From Fallopia convolvulus (taxonomy: Eukaryota; Streptophyta; Magnoliopsida; Caryophyllales; Polygonaceae), in the NCBI GenBank assembly GCA_964016875.1, contig OZ024726.1, forward strand, positions 54,429,325 to 54,493,324: a stretch of DNA of 64,000 nt, written 5' to 3'. The position numbers were made by a program, and so were the translations under genes. The stretch's first letter is position 1. Each line of letters opens with the position of its first letter. Shown piece by piece: positions 44,712 through 57,767 of this stretch. Under the pieces are notes generated by a model. It was not told the DNA's origin and searched no databases. It saw nothing but the letters and a program-made list of their open reading frames with translations.

Positions 44712-45071
44712 TGATACGAGCCCGGTGTGGACCGCGTATCGAACCCTTGTTAGTCAAGGGGTTGAGCGGAGTCCGAGGTGGACGCCTGACTCATAGAACG
44801 AGGGAAAAGGTAGAGAGAAAATTAGGGCTAATAATTCTTGGATAAATTATGAGAAGGTAAAACAAGAATATTTATACCTAAGCCCTAACGGTTCAAAAAA
44901 GGTGTACCGGGAAAGAACCGTAAAGAAAACCCGAGAAGAGAGTAAATCTCTAGTTTATAAAAAATTACATTATTAAATAAAATACTAAATTAAGATAAAT
45001 ACTAATCCTCATAACGCTTTGGCCTACGTCGATCCCGTTGCGGTCTCGAATATGTGACTTGAGGTGTATCA
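44712..45071 (-). repeat. 3' LTR of the chromovirus
   Basis: 360 bp, aligns with 49786-50156 with small indels (the right copy has an extra 11-bp word near GAACGAG). Confidence 0.9.
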
Positions 45072-46300
45072 TTCTCCCCCGATGAGATTCGGCTTGTCCT
45101 CAAGCCGTAAATCCAGAAAAGAGCGTCGAATATCGTCCACCGGTTCCCAAGTAGCCAGGTCAAGATTACCATCATCCCACTCGACAAGCCATTCAGAACG
45201 AGGTTGTCCGGCGCTAAACACCGTACGTTCGGCAGTGGCTCGAGTCGGCCGAGAGAGTGGCCTGTCATATAGAAATTCTACGTGCTACGTGGCTGGCACA
45301 ATTGGTGATCCATCAGGGATAAATGGCCGCAGTAAGGAGACATGGAACACATTGTGGATTCTGGCCGTGGACAGAAGCTCTAGCTGGTAAACTACCGGGC
45401 CAATGCGCTCGGTAATCAAGAAAGGTCCATAATAGCGACGAGCAAGCTTGGTCGATAAGGGTCGGGCAACGGAATGCTAACGATAAGGTTGGAGTTTGAG
45501 CAACACCCTATCGCCGACCTGAAATTCAACATCCTTGCTATGTTTATTAGCCTGTGATGCCATTCGCGCTTGCATTTTAGTCAAATTAGAACGAATCAAC
45601 GACAGGACTTGATCCTGATCGAGGATTGCCGCTGCAGCTGGCGTTGGGGGCCCAATGGGGACGGTGACGCGGGCAATAGGAGGAGCCTCCCGACCGTATA
45701 AGGCTTTAAAAGGCGACATTCCCAAACCTTCATGAAATAAAGAATTCAGCGCAAGCTCAGCCCAAGGTAAGAAATCGAACCATCGCCTAGGGCGGCCGTG
45801 AGTAAACGCCCGAATATACTGCTCAAGACTCCGATTTTTAACTTCAGTCTAACCGTCTGTTTGTGGGTGATAGGCGGTGCTATGCTGGAGTTTAGTACCA
45901 CTAAGACAATGCAGCTCAGTCCAAAAAGCATTGCGGAATATGGGATCTCTGTCAGAAACAATTGACGCCGGAATGCCGTGCAACTTAACAACAATATCAA
46001 CAAACACAACTGCCACTTTCGGAGCGTCAAACGAAGTGCCCAAAGCGGCAAAGTGCGCGTATTTGGACAATCTGTCAACGACCACTAAAGTTGTGGTGTG
46101 ATTACGAGAAGGGGGTAAACCTGTAATAAATTCCATGGACACATCGTCCCAAACCTGTTGAGGAACGGGCAATGGTTGAATTAATCCGGCAGGCTTACTA
46201 GTGCTATATTTGGTGGACTGACATACGAGGCAAGAGTCCACAAAGTGTTTAACATCCGCGCACATGCCTTTCCAATAAAAAACCTCCGCCACACGACGGA
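45072..46300 (-). pseudogene. Chromovirus integrase and chromodomain
   Basis: Integrase pieces: VFYWKGMCADVKHFVDSCLVCQ (zinc-finger end), VSMEFITGLP with the first catalytic Asp replaced by Glu in this reading, SDRDPIFRNAFW (second Asp), and TAYHPQTDG followed by a stop where the Glu would be. The GMSPFKALYGREAPP-type C-terminal part is at 45725-45477. At 45200-45071 the minus strand reads EWDDGNLDLATWEPVDDI, the C-terminal half of a chromodomain, ending NLIGGE and a stop exactly at the LTR. A TAG near 45285 and frame changes disrupt it. Chromodomains steer integration to modified histones. Confidence 0.75.
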
Positions 46301-46516
46301 ATGTGCGGTCAACACCGGGATGTCAGCCTTGAGTGGAGAAGTTGTGCCCACCACGGGGCGATGGCCGTAGTATAGAACGCCATCGTGAACTTGGAACGGG
46401 GCTGGGAGAGTGCCCGTGCTCGCGGCTGCCTGCCAAGCGCACAAATCTTCAAGGCTAGTAATTTCCAATTGGATTCGTTGTAAGAGATCCGGTAGTGGCG
46501 TGGTGAAGGAGAGAAA

Positions 46517-48121
46517 TTACTGTAATGACGTCGTGTCCTCAATCATGCAGCGAGATAGAGCGTCGGCCACTTTATTGCTTGCCCCGGATTTGTATTCGAT
46601 ACGAAACTTGTAGCCCATAAGCTTTCGCATGAAAAACTGTTGATCATGAGTTTGAATTACCTGAGTGAGAAGTTCTTTTAGGCTCTTCTGATCACTTCGA
46701 ATTAAGAATTCCCGGCCCAACAAATATTGGCGCCATTTCTGAACCGCAGACACAATAGCAAAGAGTTCACGATGATAAGTTGATGAACCGCGTCGACGAA
46801 CTCCTAATTTTTTACTGAAGAAAGAAAGCGGTCGTTCATCCTGTAGTAGCACTGCGCCGACACCCTCATTTGAAGCGACAGTTTCAACCACAAATTGCTT
46901 AGAAAAATCGGGCAATTGCAGAATTGGTGGTTGCATCATTTTTTCTTTCAAACGTGTGAAGGCTGCCTCTTCGGTTTCGGACCATACAAATTTGTCTTTC
47001 TGTAAGAGATCTGTTAACGGGGCTGCCAGCATAGCATAATTACGGATGAATTTTCTATAGTAATCTGTGAGGCCTAGAAAACCACGCAATTGTTTAACTG
47101 ATTTTGGTGTAGGCCAGTCCGCCATAGCCGCTAATTTTGCAGGATCAGCTAATAATTTGCCTGCAGTCACAATGTGCCCCAAATATTCGACCTGAGTAGT
47201 GCCGAATGAGCATTTTGAACCTTTCACAAAGAAATTATTAGCATGAAGGATTTGTAACATTGTATCCAAATGAGAGGCGTGCTCTGTGACAAACGGACTA
47301 TAAACCAGAATATCATCAAAGAACACGATAACAAATTCGTGTAGATACTGGGCAAAGAGAGTATTGATTGTAGCCTGAAATGTAGATGGCGCGTTAGTCA
47401 AACCGGAAGGTATGACCAAAAACTCAAAATGGCCATCGTGGGTACGGAAAGCTGTCTTGTAAATATCTGAAGCATGCATGCGTATCTGATGGTACCCTGA
47501 ACGAAGGTCGAGTTTAGTAAATATAACTGCATGACCTAACTCATCAGCAGTAGGAATCGGAAACTTATCGGCGACTGTGATGTTATTGAGGGCGCAGTAG
47601 TCGATGCAGAAACAAAAGCTGCCATCTTTTTTCTTTACTAATAATGCCGGCGAAGAGAATGGACTTGTGCTGTGCCGGATAATGCCCTAATCGAGCATCG
47701 ATTTCACCTGACGCTCAATCTCTGATTTCTGAAAATAAGGATATCTATACGGACGCACATTAACCGGTTTGGAGCCCGGTTGCAAGTGAAGCCGGTGATC
47801 CCAGGCTCGATAAGGGGGAAAACCCGTGGGCATGCTGAACACAGAGAAGTGCCGTTGAAGGATGTCACGGAGTGCCAGAGGCATATCAGTTGGAAAATCG
47901 GTAGCCTCGTCAGATGAAGAAGGCGGCAGATCAGGCGGCACACTAAGGATTTCAAAGCACTCAACTATCCCGTCAGATGCACAAAGAGAATGCAATTCAT
48001 GCCCAGAAATTTGTTTCGGTGACTGGCGATCACCCTGCAGAAAGACATGCTTATCATTCCAAGAAAACTGCATTGTTAGTTTTGCATAATCATGAGCACA
48101 GTTCCTAAAGTCTGTAACCAT
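46517..48121 (-). pseudogene. Chromovirus reverse transcriptase and RNase H
   Basis: The frame runs 48121-46517 with a TAG at 47689-47687. RT motifs: FTKLDLRSGYHQIRM, FLVIPSGLTNAPSTFQ and VFFDDILVYS (FFDD in place of YxDD). RNase H: VVETVASNEGVGAVL, where the first catalytic Asp (normally ETDAS) is Val, then SDQKSLKELL. A TAA at 46519-46517 interrupts the connection to integrase. The changed RNase H residue alone would abolish replication. Confidence 0.8.
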
Positions 48122-49761
48122 TGAACGCCAAGGACAATAGGTGGTCCATGCACTTCCAACACATAGAGATCAATAGAAAATTCGTGCCCCTGAATGTGGA
48201 CAGAAGTTGCCGGGCATTGATGTGTGCACAATAAATACGCATCGTTCCCCACGAAAACACAAAATGGCGAAATAGTAGAAACTAAAAGATGCAATTTCTC
48301 GACGATACCTGGATGGATAAAGTTACGAGTACTACCTCCATCAATCAGTATTTGGACCGGAGTGTTCCGAACCAAGCCTTCAAGACGTAAAGATCGTGGG
48401 TTAGGAAAGCAAGACATTGTCTGAAGGATAGAAATATCGCCTGTAACCGCCAATTCCTCAGTGACCTCGTCATGCTCATCATCGTCACTTTCATCACAGC
48501 TCAGCAAGGCTAGAAAACGGGGTTTACAGTGATGACCCCGGTGGTACCTCTCATCACAATTCGAACATAAGCCTTTATTAGTACGCTCTTCGCGTTCAGC
48601 AATAGTAAGGCGTTTAATCGGGAGGTTCGAAAAGTTACCTTGCGTATTTTGCGGCCGTGATCCGGTGGCTGCCAAGGGTTGAGCCGCCGGCTATGTCGTA
48701 TTCAAAGGGGGCTGCAGATTCGGTTTTGGTGCGGCCGAATTCCAAGGCCGCCGAAAATTGGAAGATCCTAGCGATGTGGTGTCCTGAAAGGAGGCTTCCA
48801 ACTCCCGTGCTAAAGCAAAGGCTTGAGACAAGGAGACGGGATTACGCAGATTCGACTCCCGCTTCATGGGTTGCTTTAAACCTGCCTTGAACAAAGAGAT
48901 CAAAGTAGGTTCTGACAGGCCTTGCACATTATTAAGTAGAGCCTCACATTCTGTCTGATAAGCAAGGACGGAAGTGCGCTGTTGTAACTTAGCAATCAAA
49001 CCCACATAGTCTTCATAATGATGTGGATCAAAGCGTTGTTGGACTGACAAGAGAAAAGCGGGCCATGTCTCTCCACAATTATTGCGACGTTGGTATCGAA
49101 ACCAGTCCGACGCAAGATGATCAAATAGCATACCCACTAAACGTAAACGATCAATGTCAGTTGTATAGAAATAATCGAAGTATGCTTGTACCTTAAAGAT
49201 CCACCCTTTCGGATCGGATCCATTGAAGCGCGGAGCGTCAACCCGTATTTTAGGTGTGTTCTCCGGAACCTGTGGTGCGCGAGCCGCGACCTGGGTGACA
49301 GCAATCGGCGGTGGTGCCGGCAGCAATGGAATGGGGTTTAGTTGCCCCGGTGGAAGCGTTGGGTTCAAATTTTGCGGCGCGGCTGGGATTACCACAAGCG
49401 CAAGGTTGGCTGGCGCATGTGCGGGGATTGTTGCGAGCGGGGGAACAGCCGCCGCGGGCGCGAGTATGGCCGCGAGTGCGGGTTGGGCCGGCGTTGGAAT
49501 CGCGAGCGCAAGGGCGGCGTTTGCAGGCGCTGGATTAGGGTTTGCGACAGCCGCCGCAGATTGGTTATTCAACAGATCGTAGACATTGTCGGTCCGAAGG
49601 CGTTCGATCTCTTGCTCGCGACGAACGGTTTCTTGTTCCCGACGAATATGATCCTGATCAAGACTGATTTTCTGCATGTCGTTATGTAACTGCAGGATCA
49701 TGTCGCGCAGATCTGTCATGGTAGGTTCGGTGGCGGTGTTACTGCTCTCGGTGGTAGTCAT
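48076..49761 (-). pseudogene. Chromovirus gag and protease
   Basis: Starts MTTTESSNTATEPTMTDLRD and has a coiled coil, an unusually Ala/Pro-rich linker (residues about 75-160), and then the gag core (DAPRFNGSDPKGWIF, LASDWFRYQRR, FDPHHYEDYVG). TAG at 48693-48691, then the zinc knuckle CSNCDERYHRGHHC and protease ILIDGGSTRNFIH (DGG in place of D-S/T-G) before a frameshift near 48100. Confidence 0.8.
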
Positions 49762-49765
49762 GGTG

Positions 49766-49784
49766 TTCGGGATGAAAGCACCAG
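49766..49784 (-). other. Primer-binding site of the chromovirus
   Basis: Minus strand reads CTGGTGCTTTCATCCC directly after the 5' LTR end; TGGTGCTTTCAT is a frequent plant gypsy PBS. Confidence 0.6.
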
Positions 49785-50224
49785 TTGATACGAGCCCGAT
49801 GTGGACCGCGTATCGAACCCTTGTTGGTCAAGGGGTTGAGCGGAGTCCGAGGTGGACGCCTGACTCAGAGAACGAGTTTTAGGGCGAGGAAAAAGGTAGA
49901 GAGAAAATTAGGGCTAATAATTCTTGGATAAATTATGAAAAGGTAAAACAAGAATATTTATACCTAAGCCATAACGGTTCAAAAAAGGCGTCTCGGGAAA
50001 GAACCGTAAAGAAAACTCGAGAAGAGAGCAAAGTTCTAGTTTATAAAAAATTGCATTATTAAATAAAATACTAAATTAAGATAAATACTAATCCTCATAA
50101 CGCTTTGCCTACGTCGATCCTGTTGCGGTCTCGAATATTTGACTTGAGGCGTATCACTATGTCAATGGAAGCACGGTCACAACTTGTTGTCGAGATTCTC
50201 AATAATCGTCTTTTTAACGTACTC

Positions 50225-51020
50225 ATTTTTTTTTGATAAAGAAAGGAATTTGGGAGGTCACTAGTGAACCAGTGACCGACCAAGGGCATCCTGGCGGATG
50301 AGGGTATGCAACCCCAAGTCAACTGCGAGCGGAATAGAGGAGACGCGTTGGAAAGAGCCAGTGATGTAGTCCGCCACCGAATTGCACTCACGATGAACGT
50401 GTGTGATACTCCAATCCCGAAAGCGAGCCAACAAGCAGTGGATGTCCGAACGAAGCAACTCAATCTCCCACGGGCAGCGCCATTCACCAAGTACGGCTTT
50501 GACCAGCTGAAGATTATCGCCTTCAATCTGAATCCGGGGAATGCCACGACTAGAAGCCTCGAGGAGTCCCTGGCGCAAGGCGATGGTCTCGAAGATAAGC
50601 ACAAACTGTCGACCAATCAGTCCTCCGTCGAAATGGATGAGGGAGCCACCGGAGTTCCTGAGGATGAAACCGAACGAGGCCACGCCATCCGAGCTAACTG
50701 CACCATCAAAATTCAATTTAACAAAGCCATCCTTGGGTTTTGCCCATTTAGCAGTCTTCCGCCCGTGCCTTGTTCTCACGGACCGGGAAGGCATGCATTG
50801 AGTTTCTGTAACTGATGTTAACTTCCAGTCTTTGATCTGGTTATGGGTAAGTTCACAAAGAAATCCTACATTGTTCAAAGTCGGGCTATTTTCATTTTCA
50901 AAGGTTCTTTTGTTTCTAGCGAACCAGATGCTCCACCAGGCGTTAGTAAGGAGTTCCATCTCATCCTTGGTTGCTATTTCCCTAATTTCGTCCAGGATTT
51001 GATGTGGTTTTTTTTATCAC
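50225..51020 (-). pseudogene. LINE 3' fragment with RNase H domain and poly(A)
   Basis: A minus frame of 232 codons (50959-50261) is the RNase H tail of a plant L1-type element: WWSIWFARNKRTFEN, then KLNFDGAV with the first acidic residue, ETIALRQGLLEA, IEGDNLQLVKAV and HVHRECNSVAD. The stop is followed within 30 bases by an A9 run (plus 50228-50237), as expected for an L1-type 3' end. RT and ORF1 are missing (5' truncation). No TSD was found; the element lies just right of the chromovirus. Confidence 0.75.
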
Positions 51021-52233
51021 ACAGCGATACTTAATCTATGATCCAAGTTAGTTTAGGATTCAACGTATTTAGGGTTGTCCTAGAGAAGGGGGAAGAAAGA
51101 AGTACTCATGATTCTCCTAGATTTCGTTTTGCCCAAATTTCCACGATTTTTTACTTGCAATTCACCTACACCTTTGTCCCAATTGTTTGACTCAAGAATC
51201 CTAATTTGTATGAGGTGAAAATGAAAGTGAATGTTTTTTTTATACAAGAGATTAATGGAAGAAATCCGGTTCACAATATCCCCTCACCCATATCTCAGAC
51301 TCTTAATTTTCTTTCCTAAACCGCCCCGAACCCATGTAAATATCGCAAGAATTCATAATTTCAACAATTTAATGGGAATCCTAACAAAAATGAGCTTTGG
51401 TGATCGACCATGAACGAACTGAGTTTATAATGGATGGTTTTGAGCAAAATAGGGTGTATAACTACTGGTCTATAATATTTATGGGTGGTTTCAAATAATG
51501 TTATTTATAGCGGGTGGTTTCATGTAAATTAGGCCATAAGCTGAGGACTTTTTTAGCGATCCAAACGGATCCGGTCTTTTTTGGTAATTAAAAAGAAATT
51601 AACTTGAGAAGGGTAAAGTAGCGAAGGAGTACAGGAAAAGCAAAATGACGCAACGAACTCCCATCTTCAACCATTAAACCCCACAATCATCTCAAAATTC
51701 TCGTACTTGTTTTCTGAAAGATTCGTCCGAACTGCCAACTCAATTCCGATCTCTTGTTATTCGAGGTCTTCGATTTTCTTCCCTTTCATCACAATTATTA
51801 TTGGCTTTTGCCGGTAGGGTTTATGTGTATTTTACGGATTTTGATATCGAATTGTTTTTCTTTGATTTGTCTCTATTTGGTTGTTACATCCCTACTTTTT
51901 TATGTCTTCACATGATTAGTCATATTTGGCGTAGTTTTGCTCTTTGATCTTTTGATTATCTTTTGGCCATCTGCTTCTCTTTGTCTCTCTTTCTTGGAAT
52001 GATCCTCTGTTGACTTCTGGCTTCGCTGAAAGTTCAACGATTTGAATATTTCTACCCGCAATTTGTTCTCGCTTCCCCATCACCTTCCGACATTAATTAT
52101 TGCGGAATTCTAACTTGTTTATATTTTCTTTTTGTGTGTTCTTGTTCACGATTAAGGTTTTGGTGATTGATTGTCTGAGAAATTCTGCATCTCTCGCTCT
52201 ATCGGATTGGGGATTTAGGGTTCTGAAGCAAAT
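51021..52233 (+). other. Promoter and leader region of the TOL gene
   Basis: No gene. 51640-52233 is likely leader; a possible leader intron runs from GCCG/GTAGGG (about 51812) to GGATTTAG (52220), just before the ATG. Confidence 0.35.
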
Positions 52234-55200
52234 ATGAGTGACAACTTGATGGACAAGGTGACTTCTTTGGGCGAGCGCCTGAAGATCAGTGGAACCGAGG
52301 TGGGAAAGAAAATGAGTGCTGGGATGAGCTCAATGAGCTTCAAGATGAAGGAATTCTTTCAGGGCCCAAACCAGGCTGATAAGATCGTTGAGGAGGCAAC
52401 TTCTGAGTCACTAGACGAGCCTGATTGGGCTACTAATCTTGAGATCTGTGACATGATTAACCATGAGAGTGTCAATAGTGTTGAATTGATTCGGGGAATT
52501 AAAAAGCGGATCATGTTGAAGAATCCAAGGATCCAATACTTGGCTCTGGCTTTGCTTGAGACCATTGTGAAAAATTGTGAAAAGGCTTTCTCTGAGATTG
52601 CAGCTGAGAGGGTCTTGGATGAGATTGTGAAGTTGATTGATGATCCTGAGACTGTGGTGAATAACAGGAACAAGGCTCTCATGATGATTGAATCTTGGGG
52701 AGAATCCTCAGAGGAGTTGAGATATCTACCTGTTTATGAAGAAACATACAAGGTATGATAGAATCTATTCTTTAAAAGTGGGCATCATGTTTTAGTTTGA
52801 TTGTTTTGGTTTCACATTCAGCATCTATATGGCTGGATAAAGTCTCAGTTATGAATTGTTGTCTTTCAAGATTGTGGTGGAATGATTCTTGATGATATTT
52901 CCTTAAAAACTGTATGTCATTGTTAATTGTTCCATAAAGAAAAGTTATCTTCTATTGCAATGCAGTTTTAGGCTTAACATATTTTAGAAAAAAACAAAAC
53001 TACTTTTGATCTAGCCAAACATGATAGGAGCTGAAACTTTTTTGGTTGAAACTGTGATACATGTTATATGAAATTGATGCTTAATATATTGAGCGAGATG
53101 GGAAAGATCTTAGCTGCAAAAAAAAATGACAGGATTAAAATTTTCTCATTTTGGATTTAATTCTAGTAAGCTTTGCATTGAACTGCCTGTTATATCATGT
53201 GCATTGAGTATCTCATAGAAGATGATATACTACCTGTACTTAGCTTAGTATGATTGGGAACTTGAAATTTTGAAGTTTACCTTTTATGTGGACATTCTCC
53301 ATTTAGACTAGCAATTATGTGTTTCTTTCTAGCTAGTAGCCAAGTCCCTGCATAGACCACTGACTTCCCTTAATCCTTTGTTGGAGATTGATAGAAGTTT
53401 CTTATCATATTCTGTATTTGTTCTCAGGAACTACCAGAAATTTACCAATGTCACAATATTCGGTTTAGATGTCTTTTTGTATCCCTCTAGAGTTCCTTCA
53501 CTGAGTTTTTTTTTGGAAAGAGTTCCTTATGAGTTCTCATATATTCTCTCTTCTTTTTTGCCTTCAGAGTTTAAGGTCAAGAGGCATCCGATTTCCTGGT
53601 CGTGACAATGAAAGTCTGGCACCTATTTTTACTGCTCCTCGCACCATTCCTGAAGCAGAAACCAACGTTGGACTTGAAGACTATGAACATGATATTCCTG
53701 TACAGATTTTTTCATCTGAAGAGACAAAGGAGGCATTCGATGTGGCTCGGAATAGCATTGAACTTCTTTCAACTGTTTTATCATCTTCACCTCAACAAGA
53801 TGCTCTGGAGGTACATTATATTGCTGTAATTTTTTAATAATTTATATCTATTTTATGTTGTCTATTCTGTAAATGGAGTAGTTTTTTTTTCAGTTATAGT
53901 TTGTGCTGTATTAGATTCTATTATATAAGAGTGCCTCAATACATGGTTCTTGAATCCATTTATCTGTTGTAGTTTTGTTTTTTGGTGATATATTAATTCA
54001 TTTGAAAGATTTTCTTGGTATTTTATAGAGTGGACAGAAAAGACTATGCTTCAACAATTAGAAAATGAATCAAACTTCGTTAGATTCATTTTATGTTTGT
54101 CATATATCCTGTGCTTTTTCAGCCCATTTTTTTTGCCCCTATTAAGGTTACTTTAATTGGAATACCAGGCTGAGTTGTTAAAAGGAATTTTCTGAATGAT
54201 ACATACAATAGTTTATGAGAACTTTCTGGCTCATTTTGGATGAGGGTGCTTTCTTGCCCTTGTAAGGCTTGGAACCTGTCCATGTTATAAAAAAATCTGA
54301 AAGCACCATGATAGAAAATACTATAGATATATAATAATGCTAGATTTTTCTTTCTAGAAATTCATGCAGTCTTTGTTTTTGTGACTTTCTATATGTATAA
54401 GAGTTTGACTCAAATTTAAAAAGACATGCTTGGAAGATGCTTTAGAAATGATATGATTCTACATGCCATTCTTTTTTTCCTCAATCTCTTACTAAAAGAG
54501 ATGAAGTATTATTTGAAGTTTTTTCTGCTGTCGAGGACTATAATTTGGTAACATATACATACATGAAAGTAGCATTGACATTGAAAATAACTTTTCTAGA
54601 AAAACATCAATGTAGCATTTAAAACATCTGCTAAATCTAGCTTTTTATATTTCATCAATGGGTTTCTAATGCTAATAGTTGGAGTTAAATAAAATCATTA
54701 ACATTCTGAAAATACCAACATGGATTTACTGTTTGTTTTACATGAACTTTTATATTCATTGCAGAATTTTTTATTGCACAAGTCTATCTTTGATTCTCGG
54801 CATATCTTGTTCTTGTTCATGCTGGATGCATTGTAGGCTGAACTTCTAGCCTGACTAATAGCTTATAGCTTTCTAAGCCGTCACTGCATATATTGATTTC
54901 CGACTAATTCTAGAGATATTTCTCTTATGAAGGGAGGTTATGATAACATAAACATAGCATCAATAAGGTCTTTTTCATTTTTGGCCTAGTTACAATGGTT
55001 TTTAGTCCGTTCTGTGCATGCTTAAACTATGGCTTATAAAATTGCTCTGGTGTATTGTTACTAACAAGTCACATATTCTATGATTTTGCCCAATATTGCT
55101 AAATTCTTGCGTGTTTCCCACATAATCAACAAATTTCGAAATTCTGATTGAATGTTTGGCATCAATTCCACTTTTTCTTGAGCAGGACGACTTGACGACA

Positions 55201-55599
55201 GCACTTGTGCACCAATGCCGATCATCCCAGTCAACCATCCTGAGAATCATCGACACATCAGGCGACAACGAGGCCCTTCTGTTTGAAGCCTTAAACGTGA
55301 ACGACGAGATCCAGAAAATTCTGACCAAGTACGAGGAGCTGAAGAAGCCTATGATGACCCAGCATGAGCCCGAGCCCGCCATGATTCCCATTGCAGTGGA
55401 GCCAGAGGAGTCGCCCCGGGCTGGGAAAGAAGAAGCCCTCGTGAGGAAGACGTCCGGATCCCAAGGCTTTACGAAAAATGATGACATGCTGGAAGATCTT
55501 GATGAGATGATATTTGGGAACAAAGTTGGGTCTGGATCCGAAAGTGGGAATGAGAAGAAGAAACAGACACCGGGTAAAGATGATCTCATATCCTTCTAA
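52234..55599 (+). CDS. TOL1: TOM1-like protein (TOL), VHS-GAT ubiquitin-binding sorting adaptor
   Basis: Three exons: 52234-52752, 53568-53810 and 55186-55599; phase-0 junctions with GT/AG borders; 391 aa. Residues about 45-185 are a VHS domain (EPDWATNLEICDMIN, IKKRIMLKNPRIQYLALALL, NNRNKALMMIESWGE), ending in the RGIRFPGRD block usual for plant TOLs. Residues about 220-308 are a GAT domain (EETKEAFDVARNSIELLS, HQCRSSQSTILRIID, NDEIQKILTKYEEL). The C-terminus is acidic with DDMLEDLDEMIFG and no long Gln-rich tail, as in the short Arabidopsis TOL1 type; the symbol rests on that similarity. TOLs replace ESCRT-0 in plants: they bind ubiquitinated membrane cargo such as PIN2 and pass it to ESCRT-I at endosomes. 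The gene looks intact. Confidence 0.93.
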
Positions 55600-57767
55600 G
55601 GCTATTAAATGTTGCTTTGTGAATTCTGATGTTTAATGCCAGTACAGGATATAATATGAAGTTCTTCTGGGACATACTTTTTTTTTTCCTGCATATGAAT
55701 CATTTGAATTTGACAAGTTTAATTGACCAGCTTGTTTCATGTGATGTGGATCTAGATCCAGACCCGTCAGTAGAAGTATTGATTGTGGAGTTATTAAACT
55801 TGGTTTTTTTTTTTTTTTTTTTTTTGGCATCTTCTGTAAGTAATTCACATGTAATGTGGCAGATCTGGCTTTCAGATTTTGGGCTTGATACATATCCAGT
55901 TGTTAGATCTTGTTGTTCATTAGAGATAACCTTAACAAATTGGATTGCTATGTTATGACCCGAAGTATAAACATATTAAGATTAGAAATGACATGTATAT
56001 GTAATAAGGTCGTTCACCAACTTCACTATAACCAAATCCATATGTAAGATATGGGGAAGCAAATAGGAATAGAGAGTGACGTTTTTAAAACAGAAAAAAA
56101 ATAGAGAAACGAAGGTGCCTCAGGAAACATAACGAATTGTTTAGATGTAAAAATAGATTAGCAACATACTAATTACAAGAAGGGATAGAAATGAGTTGGG
56201 TGATGGATGAGTTCACCACTTCTATCACCTGATTCGCGAGGTCAATCACTCCACCCAACTCATCTATCATTTGCATCTAACAGGCCCACCATTAGTCTGA
56301 TATTCAGGTGGTTCAGGTGAAATAAATAAGAGAAATGTTTCTTGAGCTTTTCCAGTTCAAATGGATCTTCACCTGCATCCGATCCAATACTCGTCCATCA
56401 CCCAGCTTAAATCGGATTTTCATTCATTACAATTGCTCGAATAGGTCAAATATTCGTGGATGGTTCTCATTGCTAGTTACACAAGAATAATAAGCTTCTT
56501 TTAGGGAACTTAAACCGAGCTATAAGCCAGATAATAACAGCATGACATCAATTCTATAAACAATTGCTATATCATTTAGACATATAGTTTTTTTAATAGG
56601 AGTATATCCTTGTCAAGAAGTAGACATTTTTTTGTGGGTTGAAAAAACAAGAACTAGACAACATCTATGAAGAAGTCATAATAGCGTGTAAAGGTAGATA
56701 ATAAAGGTTATTTAGAAGTTAATTAAGCATGTCACATGTGAGATGATCGCAGGAGGAAACAGCTGAACTGCCACTCAGCAGCATGCCATTCTTGATTAAG
56801 CACATGGGCCTCGCTACACACTATCATTATAACACGCTTTTCTTATTTCTCCTTTTTTTCTGGTCTTTTTGGTTTCATGTTATTTTTTAAAAAATATGTT
56901 TCATATCAATTAATACAATACGGAGTATATGCTGGAAAAAAACACTAATAAATACTCAGAATTTTTTTCCTCTGTAACGAAAAAAAAAGAAGAAGAAAAT
57001 GGTATAGTGCTTCCATCTGTTTTAATTGTTTGTATTTTTCACTAGTTTATTTTGGTTGTTTAGTTCGTGTCTTCTCTTAGCTGGTCTCGGCTGCCGTCTC
57101 GTTTGATTTTTCGATTTACGAGACTTGTCTGAATTCCTACTTAAACAAAAAAGAAATTGTAAAATTTGAAACGCGGTGGCAGGTAGATGGGGTGGAATAT
57201 TGAGTTTTGAAGTTAGATCGTAGGTTGGAAATGGTAAACATTGTCAAGCCTGGGCCGTTGGATCTTAAAACTGCTCCTTACATTGCAAGTTAGGAAGGAA
57301 AGTAGTTTGACCCATACTCGCCGTCACGCGTCTTCTATCCTCATTTTTGCCAGCCACTCCCCAATTCAATTTGGAAATGTGTACGTATGGCCTTTAATTT
57401 GTGATATTTTACTTGCTTCCGATATTCAACTTGTACCTCATTATGCAACTATTTTTTTTTATCAATTTATTATGGTTCCTTTCGATGACTAGTTCAATTT
57501 GATAGGCCAATGTCACTATATAAATTATCTTATTCTGAAATTTCCGCGTTTTCTAGTCGATTTATTTGTTTCTTTTTAATTTGTTGATATATTTTTTTAT
57601 TTTTTATATCTATTTGTCGAGCTATTGAGCTTGTCTAAGTCTCTCAAACTATAACTAGGCTTGTATGTCTAAATCTTTCTTTATATTTAAAAAGTTTTTT
57701 GGTTCATGTATTAGAAAAATGTTAATATCCTATTTTGAAAGACTCTCCTAACAATAAAGTTAATCAT
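55600..57767. other. 3' UTR and intergenic DNA
   Basis: 3' UTR of the TOL gene with a T20 run at about 55805-55825. At 56144-56281 the ends TGTTTAGATGTAAA and (inverted) TGTTAGATGCAAA with inner inverted GAGTTGGGTG words suggest a small MITE, unproven. The remainder is AT-rich. Confidence 0.4.

Larger units (their letters stand above)
44712..50156 (-). mobile_element. Chromodomain Ty3/gypsy retrotransposon (chromovirus), complete but decayed
   Basis: LTRs 44712-45071 and 49786-50156 (TGATAC...GTATCA), TSD CTATG on both sides (44707-44711, 50157-50161), PBS next to the right LTR. Gag, protease, RT, RNase H, integrase and C-terminal chromodomain are in the order of chromoviruses. Several stops and frameshifts make it non-coding now. 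The short LTR and PBS fit the Reina-like group, not proven. Confidence 0.9.

Noticed and set aside
50306..50815. 169-codon plus-strand frame
   Set aside because: Shadow of the LINE RNase H frame on the minus strand.
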